Below, one piece after another: positions 42,848 through 50,911 of a stretch of 64,000 bases of DNA. The stretch is from Mesorhizobium tamadayense. GTDB taxonomy: Bacteria; Pseudomonadota; Alphaproteobacteria; Rhizobiales; Rhizobiaceae. The notes beneath the pieces were generated by a model. That model was not told the DNA's origin. It worked only from the letters and a program-made list of their open reading frames with translations, and searched no databases. The stretch spans positions 1 to 64,000 of the forward strand of contig NZ_RQXT01000039.1 in assembly GCF_003863365.1 (NCBI RefSeq), read 5' to 3'. Position 1 is the first letter of the stretch. The number at the start of each line of letters is the position of its first letter. A program made the position numbers and the translations under genes.

Positions 42848-43130
42848 CTCCCCATGCGGAACGAACGCTCCCAGCCGCTGTCGAAGCCTGGCCCGTGGCA
42901 CGGAACCATCAGGCCCGCGCCGAATTGACCTCAGCGGGCCGCGTCAGCCGGACCTGGTGGTAAAGAGAACAGGGTTTGGTTTCTCCGGCTTCACACCCTG
43001 GCCAACGAAACGGCAGTCGAGCTCTTGTCCCACCCGGCCCGCCCAGTCGTTGAAAAGCGCCGAGCCCGATCGTCTTCAGACCGTCGGAGCCGCGCTTGAG
43101 GATTCGGTTCCGAAGACGGCCGGAGGAAAG

Positions 43131-44183
43131 ATGTCGCGCTGGTTTCGGGAAGCCTGGATTCTGCTGAAGGAGAGCGCCACCGGCTACTTCAACGACAATG
43201 CGCTGAGCCATGGCGCGGCGATGGCCTTCTACGCCACGACCTCGCTGGCGCCGATCCTCTTGATCGTCGTGGCGATCGCCGGCATCGTCATCGGCAACGA
43301 CGCCGCGCAGCTCGCGCTTTCGGTCGAGTTCTCAGGCGTGATGGGCCCGCAAAGCGCCGATCTCCTCAAGGCAACGATCGAGACCGCCTCGCATCGCGAG
43401 TCCAGCACGCTGGCAGCCATCATCGGGCTGGTCACTCTCCTCGTCACCGCCTCCGGCGTCTTCGGCGAGATGCAGCAGTCGTTGAATGAGATCTGGAAGG
43501 TCAAGCCCGATGGCGTCTCGCTGTCGCGCCTGGTGCGGGCGAGGGCGGCGAGCCTCGGCCTGGTGGCCGCGCTCGGCTTTCTGCTTCTGGTGTCGCTCGC
43601 GGCAAGCACGGCGATCTCAGCGCTGGGCGAATACATCAACCAGCACCTGCCATTTGGCGAGCTGATCGTGAGCGCCATCAACACCATCGTTTCCTTCGTG
43701 CTGATCGCGCTGCTCTTTGCCGCGATCTACAAGGTTCTGCCGGACCGCACGCTGAAGTGGCGCGACGTCGCCATCGGCTCGGTCGTCACCGCGCTGCTGT
43801 TCACCATCGGCAAGTCGCTGATCGGCTGGTACATCGGCACCAGCGCCATCGCGACGTCCTATGGCGCCGCCGGCGCGCTGATGGTCGTGCTGGTCTGGGT
43901 CTACTACTCGGCCCAGATATTTCTCTTCGGCGCCGAGATCACCCGCGCCTATTCGGTGCGAAGCGGCAGCCGGCCGGACCTTGCTCCGGTGGTTGCCGCC
44001 AGGAAAGGGCAGGAGCAGCGGGAAGCCGTCGCCAGCTACAAGTCCACAGTCGCGGAGAGCGCCCCGGCGGCGAACGTTACGGCGCCGCGCGCTGCAAAAT
44101 CCGCCGGCGAAGTCGGGGTCTGGATTGTCATCAGCAGCTTGATCACGCTTTTGATTTCCCAGTGGGGACGGCGCGGGAATTGA
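43131..44183 (+). CDS. YihY/BrkB-family membrane protein
   Basis: 350 residues. DNALSHGAAMAFYATTSLAP followed by a helix ILLIVVAIAGIVIGN and six membrane helices in all is the YihY/BrkB pattern (misnamed ribonuclease BN; likely transport or envelope role). LPDRTLKWRDVAIGSVVTAL and SYGAAGALMVVLVWVYYSAQ are conserved late segments. The last 70 residues are polar and end with a short hydrophobic stretch. GGAGG before the ATG at 43131 sets the start, although the frame opens at 42957. Confidence 0.9.
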   Translation: MSRWFREAWILLKESATGYFNDNALSHGAAMAFYATTSLAPILLIVVAIAGIVIGNDAAQLALSVEFSGVMGPQSADLLKATIETASHRESSTLAAIIGLVTLLVTASGVFGEMQQSLNEIWKVKPDGVSLSRLVRARAASLGLVAALGFLLLVSLAASTAISALGEYINQHLPFGELIVSAINTIVSFVLIALLFAAIYKVLPDRTLKWRDVAIGSVVTALLFTIGKSLIGWYIGTSAIATSYGAAGALMVVLVWVYYSAQIFLFGAEITRAYSVRSGSRPDLAPVVAARKGQEQREAVASYKSTVAESAPAANVTAPRAAKSAGEVGVWIVISSLITLLISQWGRRGN

Positions 44184-44311
44184 CGTTGCCCAGGCGGTTT
44201 ATAGTGTTCCGGAATCAGCAGCACCGCCTCTACGGTGCTGCATATCGGCTGGCGCTCGGGCTCAAGAGGGCGGCCGACGCGCCCGAACCTCGTTCGTCGC
44301 AAGATCCGGCC

Positions 44312-44521
44312 CTAGCGCTCCTCCTGACGCTTTTCGATTTCATAGGAAAGCCAGCGGCAGAACATGCCGACGATCGATGTCGCGGCGCCGCCGAGCAGGC
44401 AGGCAGTCAGCACCGGGCTTTGGGATGCGCTCGACCAACTGACGACGGCCAGCAAGGCCACGCTGATCGTCGAGACAAGATAGCCCATGCCCTTGAGCAG
44501 ATGCAGCGTCGATGTGGTCAT
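44312..44521 (-). CDS. Small membrane protein (69 aa)
   Basis: MTTSTLHLLKGMGYLVSTIS, then two hydrophobic helices (VALLAVVSWSS and LTACLLGGAATSIVGMFCRW) and a charged tail EIEKRQEER. The frame is open much further upstream, but the ATG at 44521 lies 30 bases after an EcfG-type promoter, which decides the start. Function unknown. Confidence 0.65.
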   Translation of the reverse strand: MTTSTLHLLKGMGYLVSTISVALLAVVSWSSASQSPVLTACLLGGAATSIVGMFCRWLSYEIEKRQEER

Positions 44522-44550
44522 CTCGGACAGCCGCCCTTTCGCCCATGGGG

Positions 44551-44575
44551 AACAATCAGCCGCGACTGAAGTTCC
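44551..44575 (-). promoter_or_regulatory. EcfG-type promoter
   Basis: Minus strand: GGAAC, 16 bases, TGTT, 30 bases before the ATG at 44521. Confidence 0.6.
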
Positions 44576-44683
44576 ATCTCCGCAGTGTCCCTCCAAGGTA
44601 GCTGCCGGCCGGCGGACACGTCCGGCCGGGCCTGCGCTTTGCAAAAGGCGCAGGCCTTGGCGCCGCGGAGTGACAGGGCTTCC

Positions 44684-45079
44684 ATGCATCGACCACTTTA
44701 CTTCCTTGCCGAGTTTTTCTCCAAACCGCCGGGATTCTATGTGCTGCTGACGGCCGCGCTGATTTGTGCCGTCGTCGCCAGCGCCTCTCTCGGCACCTAC
44801 ATCGTCTCGATTTCGGCATTGGCGCTGACCGGCGTCGTGTTGATCCAGAATGCCCGCGACACGGCAGCCATGCAGGCCAAGCTCAACGAGATCATCATTG
44901 CGCTGGAGGCCGCCCGCAACGAGGTCGTCGGCCTCGAGCATGAATCGCCGGAGCACATAAACAAGGAACTGGAGAATATCGCATGCCGCCGCCGCGGCGG
45001 GCGTGAGCGCTTGCGGGCCTGCGTCCCGGGGAAGACCCGAACGATTGGCGGAGTCGTCGAAGCTTTGAACTTTCTCTAG
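44684..45079 (+). CDS. Low-affinity iron permease-family protein, variant C-terminus
   Basis: 131 residues. Two membrane helices (FYVLLTAALICAVVAS, YIVSISALALTGVVLIQNAR), then AMQAKLNEIIIALEAARNEV and GLEHESPEHINKEL. The VLIQNARD...AMQAKLNE pattern is shared with the convergent gene at 45076 (FLIQNTQNRDGAAIQAKLDE), both Iron_permease (PF04120) type. The last 30 residues turn Arg/Cys-rich and unlike the family, so the 3' end may be altered. Its final 4 bases overlap the other gene. Iron transport by this family is doubtful. Confidence 0.72.
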   Translation: MHRPLYFLAEFFSKPPGFYVLLTAALICAVVASASLGTYIVSISALALTGVVLIQNARDTAAMQAKLNEIIIALEAARNEVVGLEHESPEHINKELENIACRRRGGRERLRACVPGKTRTIGGVVEALNFL

Positions 45080-45441
45080 GCGTCGGCCATCTGCTTTCTC
45101 TTGGCTTCGGCGCACCGGGCACGGAACTCCTCGACCTCGGCTTCGGTGAGATGCTCGATGCCGATGAAGTCGTTCTTGGCGCGGCCAGCGCGGATCAACT
45201 CGTCGAGTTTTGCCTGGATGGCCGCGCCGTCGCGATTTTGCGTGTTCTGGATCAGGAACACCATCAGGAAGGTGATGATCGTGGTGCCGGTGTTGATGAT
45301 GAGCTGCCACGTTTCCGAGTAGTGGAATAACGGCCCGGTTGCTCCCCAGAGCAAAACCGACGCCAGGCAAAGGGCAAAAGCCCATGGCCTGCCGGTGGCG
45401 TGCGCGACGGCCCCGGCCATTCGATTGAATGACTTTTCCAT
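45076..45441 (-). CDS. Low-affinity iron permease-family protein
   Basis: 121 residues. Two helices (FALCLASVLLWGATGP, LIINTGTTIITFLMVFLIQN) followed by NRDGAAIQAKLDELIRAGRA and FIGIEHLTEAEVEEFRARC. Typical size and order for the PF04120 group in rhizobia. It overlaps the related convergent gene by 4 bases; the pair may have arisen by inverted duplication. Confidence 0.82.
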   Translation of the reverse strand: MEKSFNRMAGAVAHATGRPWAFALCLASVLLWGATGPLFHYSETWQLIINTGTTIITFLMVFLIQNTQNRDGAAIQAKLDELIRAGRAKNDFIGIEHLTEAEVEEFRARCAEAKRKQMADA

Positions 45442-45529
45442 ATGTCGATCTGAGCGATGTCACGAGCCCCGGTGAAATATTGCCAGGGCTCGGGAGAAGA
45501 ACAGGATTGAGGGAAGATCCTGCCTTCCG

Positions 45530-46042
45530 CTACGCCGCCTCGGCGGCGACGTTGACGGCGGATTCGGCAAGTTCAGTGAGCGCGGCGTCGGTCTCCTTCT
45601 CCTCGCCGAGTGTCTTGTCGAGAAGGTTGACCGCCTCGGTCAGCCCGAGTTCAGAGGCCCAGGTTCTGAGCGTGCCATAGCGCGAGATCTCGTAGTGCTC
45701 GACCGCCTGCGCCGCCGCCAGCAGGCCGGCGTCGAGTGAGGGCGATCCCTTGTATTCCTCCATGATCTCGGCACCCTCCTCGGTGATGCCCACGATCGCG
45801 GCGCAGGTCTTGCCGACCGGCTTCTTGTCGATCACGTCGAACACTTCCTCGAGCCGCGCGACATGCTCCTCGGTCTGGTCGCGATGCTTTTCGAAAGCAG
45901 CCTTCAGATCGTCGCTTTGCGCCGCCTTGGCCATCTTGGGAAGCGTCGCGAGAATCTTCTTCTCGGCAAAATAGATGTCCTTCAGCGTGTCGTGGAAAAG
46001 TTCGTTCAGGCCTTTCTTCGAGGCCGATTTGGTCGTTGCCAT
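45530..46042 (-). CDS. DUF892/YciE-YciF ferritin-like protein
   Basis: 170 residues, four-helix bundle. GLNELFHDTLKDIYFAEKKI, HRDQTEEHVARLEEVFDVID and AVEHYEISRYGTLRTWASEL carry the Glu/His pattern expected for a di-metal site. Members are stress-induced. AGGAG 10 bases before the ATG at 46042 sets the start. Only a weak EcfG-like site is found upstream. Confidence 0.9.
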   Translation of the reverse strand: MATTKSASKKGLNELFHDTLKDIYFAEKKILATLPKMAKAAQSDDLKAAFEKHRDQTEEHVARLEEVFDVIDKKPVGKTCAAIVGITEEGAEIMEEYKGSPSLDAGLLAAAQAVEHYEISRYGTLRTWASELGLTEAVNLLDKTLGEEKETDAALTELAESAVNVAAEAA

Positions 46043-46283
46043 GCCTTGGATCTCCTGATGGTTGGTCAGCCTCAATTCGCCCCGAAACGACTTGTTCCAA
46101 AAAGAATTTCAGCCGTGACAAAGCCGAAAACGATCATTTGTTATTGACCCTCGTTATTGGTGCCGGTCGCAGGCTGAGGATATGGAAACGAGCGCTCTCA
46201 AAGCCAGCTGCAAGCCATTGAAACCTTGTGCAGCCGAATGCGTTGCCTCACGTATCAACCGATCGCGGGAGGAAGCCGTCACG

Positions 46284-46484
46284 ATGCTGAAGACAGGGCC
46301 AGGCTGGGAGCGGGCCTATGAACCGCTCGAATTCGCCCAAAAGCACGGCTTGACTCTGAAGCAGGCCGAGACCGTCATCCACACCAATGGACCGTCCAAA
46401 TACAAATGCGATCTGGCGGCGCCGATCTTTCTCAAGGCATTGAAGGATCTCGCGAAGAATCGCGAAAATCGGTCGCCTGGCTAA
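46284..46484 (+). CDS. Small helical protein, DUF3606-like
   Basis: 66 residues: MLKTGPGWERAYEPLEFAQK then HGLTLKQAETVIHTNGPSKY and a helical end. F..K.GLT..QA.. is the same short motif as in the proteins at 37039, 46494 and 47254. GGGAGGAAG stands 9 bases before this ATG; a longer frame starts at 46182 with no such site. Confidence 0.62.
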   Translation: MLKTGPGWERAYEPLEFAQKHGLTLKQAETVIHTNGPSKYKCDLAAPIFLKALKDLAKNRENRSPG

Positions 46485-46493
46485 CGGGCTGGC

Positions 46494-46673
46494 TCAGTGT
46501 CGGCTTTTGAGGAACCGAGCCTCGCGCAGCAGCGAAAGCCAGTCGGTGCCGATCAGCTTGATCAGCTCGCGAGCCTCGCCCTCCGAGATGTCCGTATCCC
46601 TCGCCGGTCGGTGGGCGTGCAGTTCAACATCGGGTTCCATCTGCGAGACTGCTTTTCGATCGTCTCCAGCCAT
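46494..46673 (-). CDS. Small helical protein (59 aa), related to 37039
   Basis: MAGDDRKAVSQMEPDVELHA then DTDISEGEARELIKLIGTDW and LLREARFLKSRH. The segment I-S-x-x-x-ARELI-x-x-x-G-x-D...LL..AR.LK lines up with the protein at 37039. AAGGAAG before the ATG at 46673. Convergent with the gene at 46284. Confidence 0.65.
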   Translation of the reverse strand: MAGDDRKAVSQMEPDVELHAHRPARDTDISEGEARELIKLIGTDWLSLLREARFLKSRH

Positions 46674-46785
46674 GTGACGCTTCCTTTGTCGGGAAACCGT
46701 CAAGGCGGCGATATGTTTCATCGGCCATGCACTGACAGCCGGTTGGTCGGCTCGGTGCTCCAGTTTAGCGCGAACGCGGAGGCTG

Positions 46786-47028
46786 CTAGTCATCAAAGCC
46801 GGCCACGCAGGTGCTGGCGGGCTCTGGCGACTGCTTGCGCCTGGCCGCAAGCCTCTCACTCAAAGCCGCTGGATCGCGACAGCCATTCTCAAACCAAATT
46901 AGCGCGCACCTTGCAGCCTCAAGCCGCTCGTCGCTTTCCATTTGAATATGAAATATGCGGCAGTAGTCATCGAGGGCGGCTACGAGGATCGCCAAGTCCT
47001 CCGGATAAAGGATATTTGATAAAACCAT
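46786..47028 (-). CDS. Hypothetical protein (80 aa)
   Basis: MVLSNILYPEDLAILVAALD and YCRIFHIQMESDERLEAARC, then WFENGCRDPAALSERLAARR. This small all-helical protein has a strong AAGGAGAGAG site before the ATG. The pattern LAxLxxALDxYCxxxxI...ER..AA is seen in rhizobial proteins of unknown function. Confidence 0.7.
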   Translation of the reverse strand: MVLSNILYPEDLAILVAALDDYCRIFHIQMESDERLEAARCALIWFENGCRDPAALSERLAARRKQSPEPASTCVAGFDD

Positions 47029-47253
47029 TGCTCTCTCTCCTTTTCACAGGCGAAAGCGTGGTCCGCTTTTTTAAACGCTGGTTTATGTTGTGGAGTTGCG
47101 GGCGAACCGGGGCGGCGGGTCACTTATTGTATCACCATGCCATCGGTCGAGACCTCGGGCCTTCCTGTCCGAATCGAAAGAGGTGGAGAGAGGGAATGGC
47201 GAAATCCAAGCTCGCCAGCTTGGCGGAGCTTTCAAGCGAAGGCTAGGCTAAGG

Positions 47254-47439
47254 CTAGCGCTTCGGCTTTCCGCTGTCTGCAACCTTGTTCCCCGACGCCT
47301 CATACGCCTCGCGCATAATCCGCAGCGCTTCGTCAGGGGTGAGACCGCACTTGCGGGCAAAATAATCGGCTTCGGTGGCCTCCGACCGGGAGGCTGTCGC
47401 TATGACGGACAAGGCCGGTTTCGATTTCTTCTTGGCCAT
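47254..47439 (-). CDS. Small helical protein (61 aa), DUF3606-like
   Basis: MAKKKSKPALSVIATASRSE then ADYFARKCGLTPDEALRIMR and a basic end. It has the F..K.GLT..EA pattern of the 46284 protein. The ribosome site is weak. Probably another member of the small helical set. Confidence 0.58.
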   Translation of the reverse strand: MAKKKSKPALSVIATASRSEATEADYFARKCGLTPDEALRIMREAYEASGNKVADSGKPKR

Positions 47440-47616
47440 CGGTTCATCGTGCCATGAATCACTTAGTCAACTAATATAATAGCTTTGTTCGAAAATCCAA
47501 ATTTCCGACTTTGAAGCACCGGGCAGCGCGACGTTGGTGTGAGCAGTCTTATACCGACTTCGAGCTGGAAGAGGGGTTGCGACCCAGTCCCTCTTCATCG
47601 ATCGTGGAAACCGGGC

Positions 47617-47820
47617 CTACCAACCTTGGCGGCGCGCCCAGTCGTCGACGTCGCGGCGGACGCGATCCTTCTCGATGCCGTAGCGTTCCTGGATCTTGCC
47701 TTCGAGCTGCTCGCGCTTGCCGGCGATACGGTCGAGGTCGTCGTCGGTGAGCTTGCCCCACTGTTCCTTGACCTTGCCCTTCACCTGCTTCCAGTTTCCT
47801 TCAACGCGGTTCCAATCCAT
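47617..47820 (-). CDS. CsbD-family stress protein
   Basis: 67 residues: MDWNRVEGNWKQVKGKVKEQ, then GKLTDDDLDRIAGKREQLEG and RYGIEKDRVRRDVDDWARRQ. This is a full-length CsbD protein, a general-stress family of unknown mechanism. AAGGAGG 8 bases before the ATG and a perfect EcfG-type promoter 31 bases upstream confirm the start within a much longer open frame. Confidence 0.93.
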   Translation of the reverse strand: MDWNRVEGNWKQVKGKVKEQWGKLTDDDLDRIAGKREQLEGKIQERYGIEKDRVRRDVDDWARRQGW

Positions 47821-47850
47821 GGTGTCACCTCCTTGATCTTGTAGAGGGCT

Positions 47851-47875
47851 AACGGCGGCACTCACTGGAGGTTCC
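47851..47875 (-). promoter_or_regulatory. EcfG-type promoter
   Basis: Minus strand: GGAAC, 16 bases, CGTT; perfect match, 31 bases upstream of csbD-type gene start. Confidence 0.75.
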
Positions 47876-48069
47876 TGTTTCGGCCGGACCCTGGAATCGC
47901 GACATGGCGAGGGAACATTTGGACGCTGCCGATGTTCTTCCCATGGCGCGCAGTCCCCGCACACCCCCCGCGCGGGCGCGCTGATGGACTGGGTATCCAG
48001 AGCCCGATCCAGCCCGCTCCGGATGTCCCCGCCGGGGCGGGCTTCCAAATTGAGAGATCGAAAGAGATC

Positions 48070-48480
48070 ATGCTTTACCAGGCGGCGAAGATCGCTGAGG
48101 AGGCCCATCGCGGCCAGAAAGACAAGACCGGCCGCCCCTAGATCGAACATCTGAGACGCGTCGCCGACGCGGTCGAAACGCTGGATGAGAAAACCGTCGC
48201 CTACCTGCATGACGTGGTCGAGAAAGGCGAGGGGTGGACGTTCGATCGGCTCGAGGCGGCGGGCTTCGGCTTTTCGGTTGTCGCAGCTGTCGACGCGCTG
48301 ACGAGAAGACTGGACGAAAGCGAGCAGGGTTTCGTCTACCGTGCGGCGTCCAACGAGGTCGCGCTGCGCGTCAAGGAGGCGGACCTCAAGGACAACCTTT
48401 GGCAGGCGCACCAGGCAGGGGTTTCGCCGGCGAAATATGAGATCGGGCTGCAGTTGCTGGATGGGCTCGCCCGCAACTAG
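48070..48480 (+). pseudogene. HD-domain phosphohydrolase with in-frame amber codon
   Basis: The frame reads MLYQAAKIAEEAHRGQKDKT, GRP, then TAG (48139-48141) and IEHLRRVADAVETLDEKTV followed by AYLHDVVEKGEGW. In RelA/SpoT-type HD proteins this position is Tyr (GxPYIxHP), so TAC or TAT changed to TAG. The rest is open to 48480, 136 residues with the HD motif intact. Translation could restart further down only without the first His. Same kind of lesion as in hicA. Confidence 0.8.
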
Positions 48481-48483
48481 CGC

Positions 48484-48599
48484 GATTCCAGGAAAAGTGT
48501 GAAACGGTTTTCCGTCCGGAATTGCGTCAAAACAAAGAGATGAGCAATTCCAGGAAAAGTGTGAAACGGTTTTCCGCCCGGAACTGCGTCAAATCAAAG
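48484..48599. repeat. Tandem pair of RIME-like units
   Basis: Two units of about 55 bases with a 61-base period, each with ATTCCAGGAAAAGTGTGAAA and CGGTTTTCCG, then GGAA(T/C)TGCGTCAAA. A related single copy lies at 50519. Confidence 0.75.
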
Positions 48600-48693
48600 C
48601 CGCGTGCTGCGGCTTGTCGACACACAAGGCCGAAGGAAGTACTGATAATTCCAAGGCTTAGGCCGTTGCCTTGATTCAATCGCGCTCTAACTG

Positions 48694-49752
48694 ATGCCCA
48701 TGACGACCACAGGGGGAACATTTCGACAGGACGCTAGCGCCGATGCGCGGCTGGCCGCCATCGTCGATTCCTCCTATGACGCCATCATCAGCAAGAATCT
48801 GAACAGCATCATCGCCAGTTGGAACCATGCGGCCGAGCGCATGTTCGGCTACAGCGCCGAGGAGGCCATCGGCCGGTCGATGCTGATCCTCATCCCCGAG
48901 CATCTGCACGACGAGGAAACCGACATCATCGGCCGTATCCGCAGGGGCGAGGGCGTGGCAAGCTTCGACACGACTCGGAAGCGCAAGGACGGCTCCCTGG
49001 TCGCCGTTTCGATAACGGTGTCGCCGATCAGGAACCATTCCGGCAAGATCATCGGCGCTTCCACGATCGCCCGCGACATCAGCGCGGCCAAGGAAAGCGA
49101 GCGCCGCATCCGGCTCTTGATGCGCGAGGTGAACCACCGCGTGAAGAACCAGTTCGCGGTGATCCTATCCATGATCAGGGAGACCAGCAAGCGCTCCACC
49201 CACCCCGGCGAATTCGAGGAGCTGATCCGCTCGCGCATCATGGCGCTGTCGCGCTCGCACGATCTTCTGGTCACATCGGAGTGGGCAGGCGCCAGTCTCT
49301 TCGACCTCATCCAGGAACATCTGAAACCGTTCGGCCATGAGGAGCGCATCTCGCTTTCCGGCCCGCTTTTGACGCTGCAGTCGAACGCCGTGCAAAATCT
49401 CGGCATGGCCTTCCACGAGCTTGGCACCAACTCGTCGAAATACGGCGCGCTGGCGGGCGAGGGCGGCAGCATTGAGATCACCTGGACGGTCGAGGCCGGG
49501 CCCGAGGCGCAGCGCCTGTTTCATCTTGTCTGGCGCGAGACGTCGAATGCTCATGCTGGCGGCGAGGCTAATGAGACCGCGCGCAAGGGCTTCGGCACCG
49601 TGGTGCTGCAGCGGGTGGCGCCGCAATCGCTTGGCGGCTCCTCCAGCCTCGAACGATCGCCCAGCGCGGTGAAATGGACGCTGACGGCGCCGCTCGAGGC
49701 CATCATCGTGCCTCTGTTCGGCACCGAGGGCGCAAGCGACTTCAGCGTTTGA
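48694..49752 (+). CDS. PAS-HWE histidine kinase
   Basis: 352 residues, soluble. PAS domain about 18-130 (IVDSSYDAIISKNLNSIIAS, GWNHAAE-like NHAAERMFGYSAEE). Phosphoacceptor His148 sits in REVNHRVKNQFAVILSM, of the HWE/HisKA_2 type. HELGTNSSKYGAL (N box) and VWRETSN (the W-x-E mark) define the HWE family. In alphaproteobacteria such kinases often feed the PhyR general-stress pathway, which fits the many EcfG-type promoters nearby; no phyR or ecfG gene is in this window. The 3' end is duplicated just downstream. Confidence 0.9.
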   Translation: MPMTTTGGTFRQDASADARLAAIVDSSYDAIISKNLNSIIASWNHAAERMFGYSAEEAIGRSMLILIPEHLHDEETDIIGRIRRGEGVASFDTTRKRKDGSLVAVSITVSPIRNHSGKIIGASTIARDISAAKESERRIRLLMREVNHRVKNQFAVILSMIRETSKRSTHPGEFEELIRSRIMALSRSHDLLVTSEWAGASLFDLIQEHLKPFGHEERISLSGPLLTLQSNAVQNLGMAFHELGTNSSKYGALAGEGGSIEITWTVEAGPEAQRLFHLVWRETSNAHAGGEANETARKGFGTVVLQRVAPQSLGGSSSLERSPSAVKWTLTAPLEAIIVPLFGTEGASDFSV

Positions 49753-50027
49753 GAGGCAGGCGACGGGATATTTGCCGTCGGCACCGGGCAGCGCGCAAGC
49801 CGTGGCTGCTGCAGGCCCCTCCCTTGCAGGTCCGTAAAAACGATCGCCCGGCGAGATGAAATGGACGCTGACGGCGCCGCTCGAGGCCATCGTCGTGCCG
49901 CAGCTCGGCGCCGAGACCGACAGCGACTTCAGCGTTTGAGAGGCAGGCGGCGGGGTATTGCCGTCTGCACCGGGCAGCGCGCAAGCGCGGCTGCCGCCGA
50001 GCGCCTCCCCTTGCAGGTTCGTAAAAG
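49652..50027. repeat. 187-base tandem duplication of the kinase 3' end
   Basis: Unit 1 (49652-49838) contains the last 30 codons of the HWE kinase and its downstream sequence. Unit 2 (49839-50027) repeats CGATCGCCC, GAAATGGACGCTGACGGCGC, GACTTCAGCGTTTGAGAGGC, CACCGGGCAGCGCGCAAGC and CCTTGCAGGT(T/C)CGTAAAA with scattered differences. Unit 2 encodes only an orphan copy of the kinase tail ending DSDFSV. Confidence 0.8.
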
Positions 50028-50108
50028 TGTATTACATCTTTTAACAGAGCGTGCGTATCGCACGCGACTGCAGTTGCTCTTGGCCAAGCTTCATCAATGG
50101 AGGTTGTC

Positions 50109-50468
50109 ATGGCAAGCAAACTGATGGAAGAACGGAAGAGCAAGGACTGGATTACTCTGGTCCTCGCGATCTGCCTGTTCATCTCACCTTGGGTCATCGG
50201 ATTTACCGCGGCAATGGTGCCCGCGTGGAACGCCTGGATTGTAGGCGTTGCGCTCGGCGCTCTGGCCTTGGCAACGCTTTCGGTGTTCGCTGAATGGGAA
50301 GAATGGGTAAATCTGGTCCTCGGGCTCTGGCTGATCGCCTCGCCCTGGTTGCTGGGCTTCGCCGCCGACAGGAATGTAATGATCACGCATGTCGTCCTCG
50401 GCGTGCTGGTGGTCGCGGCGTCGGCCTGGGCCGTCTGGGACGTCCGTCATCCGCACGCACACGCGTGA
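50109..50468 (+). CDS. SPW-repeat membrane protein
   Basis: 119 residues, four membrane helices, with two SPW motifs (LFISPWVIGF and LIASPWLLGF). Each sits in a matching helix pair (WITLVLAIC, WVNLVLGLW). Typical of the SPW repeat family found with stress genes. GGAGG 7 bases before the ATG at 50109. Inner membrane; function unknown. Confidence 0.9.
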   Translation: MASKLMEERKSKDWITLVLAICLFISPWVIGFTAAMVPAWNAWIVGVALGALALATLSVFAEWEEWVNLVLGLWLIASPWLLGFAADRNVMITHVVLGVLVVAASAWAVWDVRHPHAHA

Positions 50469-50518
50469 GCGGTGATTGAACGGGAGCCCGCCGCGCAAGC
50501 GGCGAGCTCCTTTGAAAG

Positions 50519-50575
50519 CAATTCCAGGAAAGTGTGCGCGGTTTTCCGTCAGGATTTCCGCCGGGAATTGCGTGG
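50519..50575. repeat. RIME-like unit, single copy
   Basis: CAATTCCAGGAAAGTGTGCG and CGGTTTTCCGTCAGGATTTC, ending GGGAATTGCG; the arms CAATTCC and GGAATTG pair. Related to the tandem units at 48484. Confidence 0.65.
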
Positions 50576-50650
50576 GCATCGGGGCTAAGCAGCGGTTGCG
50601 GCGACTTCACGAAATGCTGCAACCGGCAAGCTTTTCGTGCATTCTTGGGG

Positions 50651-50911
50651 ATGGCCTCGATGCTCCACCAGGATACCCCCGCCAAATGCTGCTCCTATTG
50701 CGGCGGCCGCGACCATGATTTCGAGGCGTGCCCCAAGCGCAAGGCGGATGCCGAGAGGGAAGAGGCGGCGCGCGGCCGTGAAGAGCCAGCCTCTGTTGAC
50801 GTGAACACCGTGCCGCCGCGTTCCTTCTCCACGCCGACGTCTCGATCGTTCCGCTCCGAAACTACCTCAGCGCATGCGCCGCCGCTTCCGCGAACGAGAT
50901 GTCGCCCTTGA
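50651..50911 (+). CDS. Possible small CCHC zinc-knuckle protein
   Basis: MASMLHQDTPAKCCSYCGGR then DHDFEACPKRKADAE: a C-x2-C-x4-H-x4-C zinc-knuckle pattern, rare in bacteria. The frame continues with a Glu/Arg helix and a Ser/Arg tail, and its last 50 bases overlap the convergent Lrp gene. The ribosome site is weak. The true gene may be shorter or absent. Confidence 0.35.
   Translation: MASMLHQDTPAKCCSYCGGRDHDFEACPKRKADAEREEAARGREEPASVDVNTVPPRSFSTPTSRSFRSETTSAHAPPLPRTRCRP

Noticed and set aside
46074..46098. EcfG-like site upstream of the DUF892 gene: GGAAC-N16-AATT
   Set aside because: The -10 part lacks GTT. Too weak to list although the gene family is stress-linked.
46695..46719. EcfG-like site upstream of the 46494 gene: GAAAC-N16-GGTT
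   Set aside because: The -35 part differs from GGAAC; plausible but below the standard used for the others.
47196..47246. 16-codon frame MAKSKLASLAELSSEG with a purine-rich start site
   Set aside because: Too short to support from sequence alone and not related to the other small peptides here.
48484..48599. Tandem repeats that could suggest a CRISPR array
   Set aside because: Only two units with near-identical spacing sequence, matching a single copy at 50519. This is a RIME-like mosaic element, and no cas gene is present.
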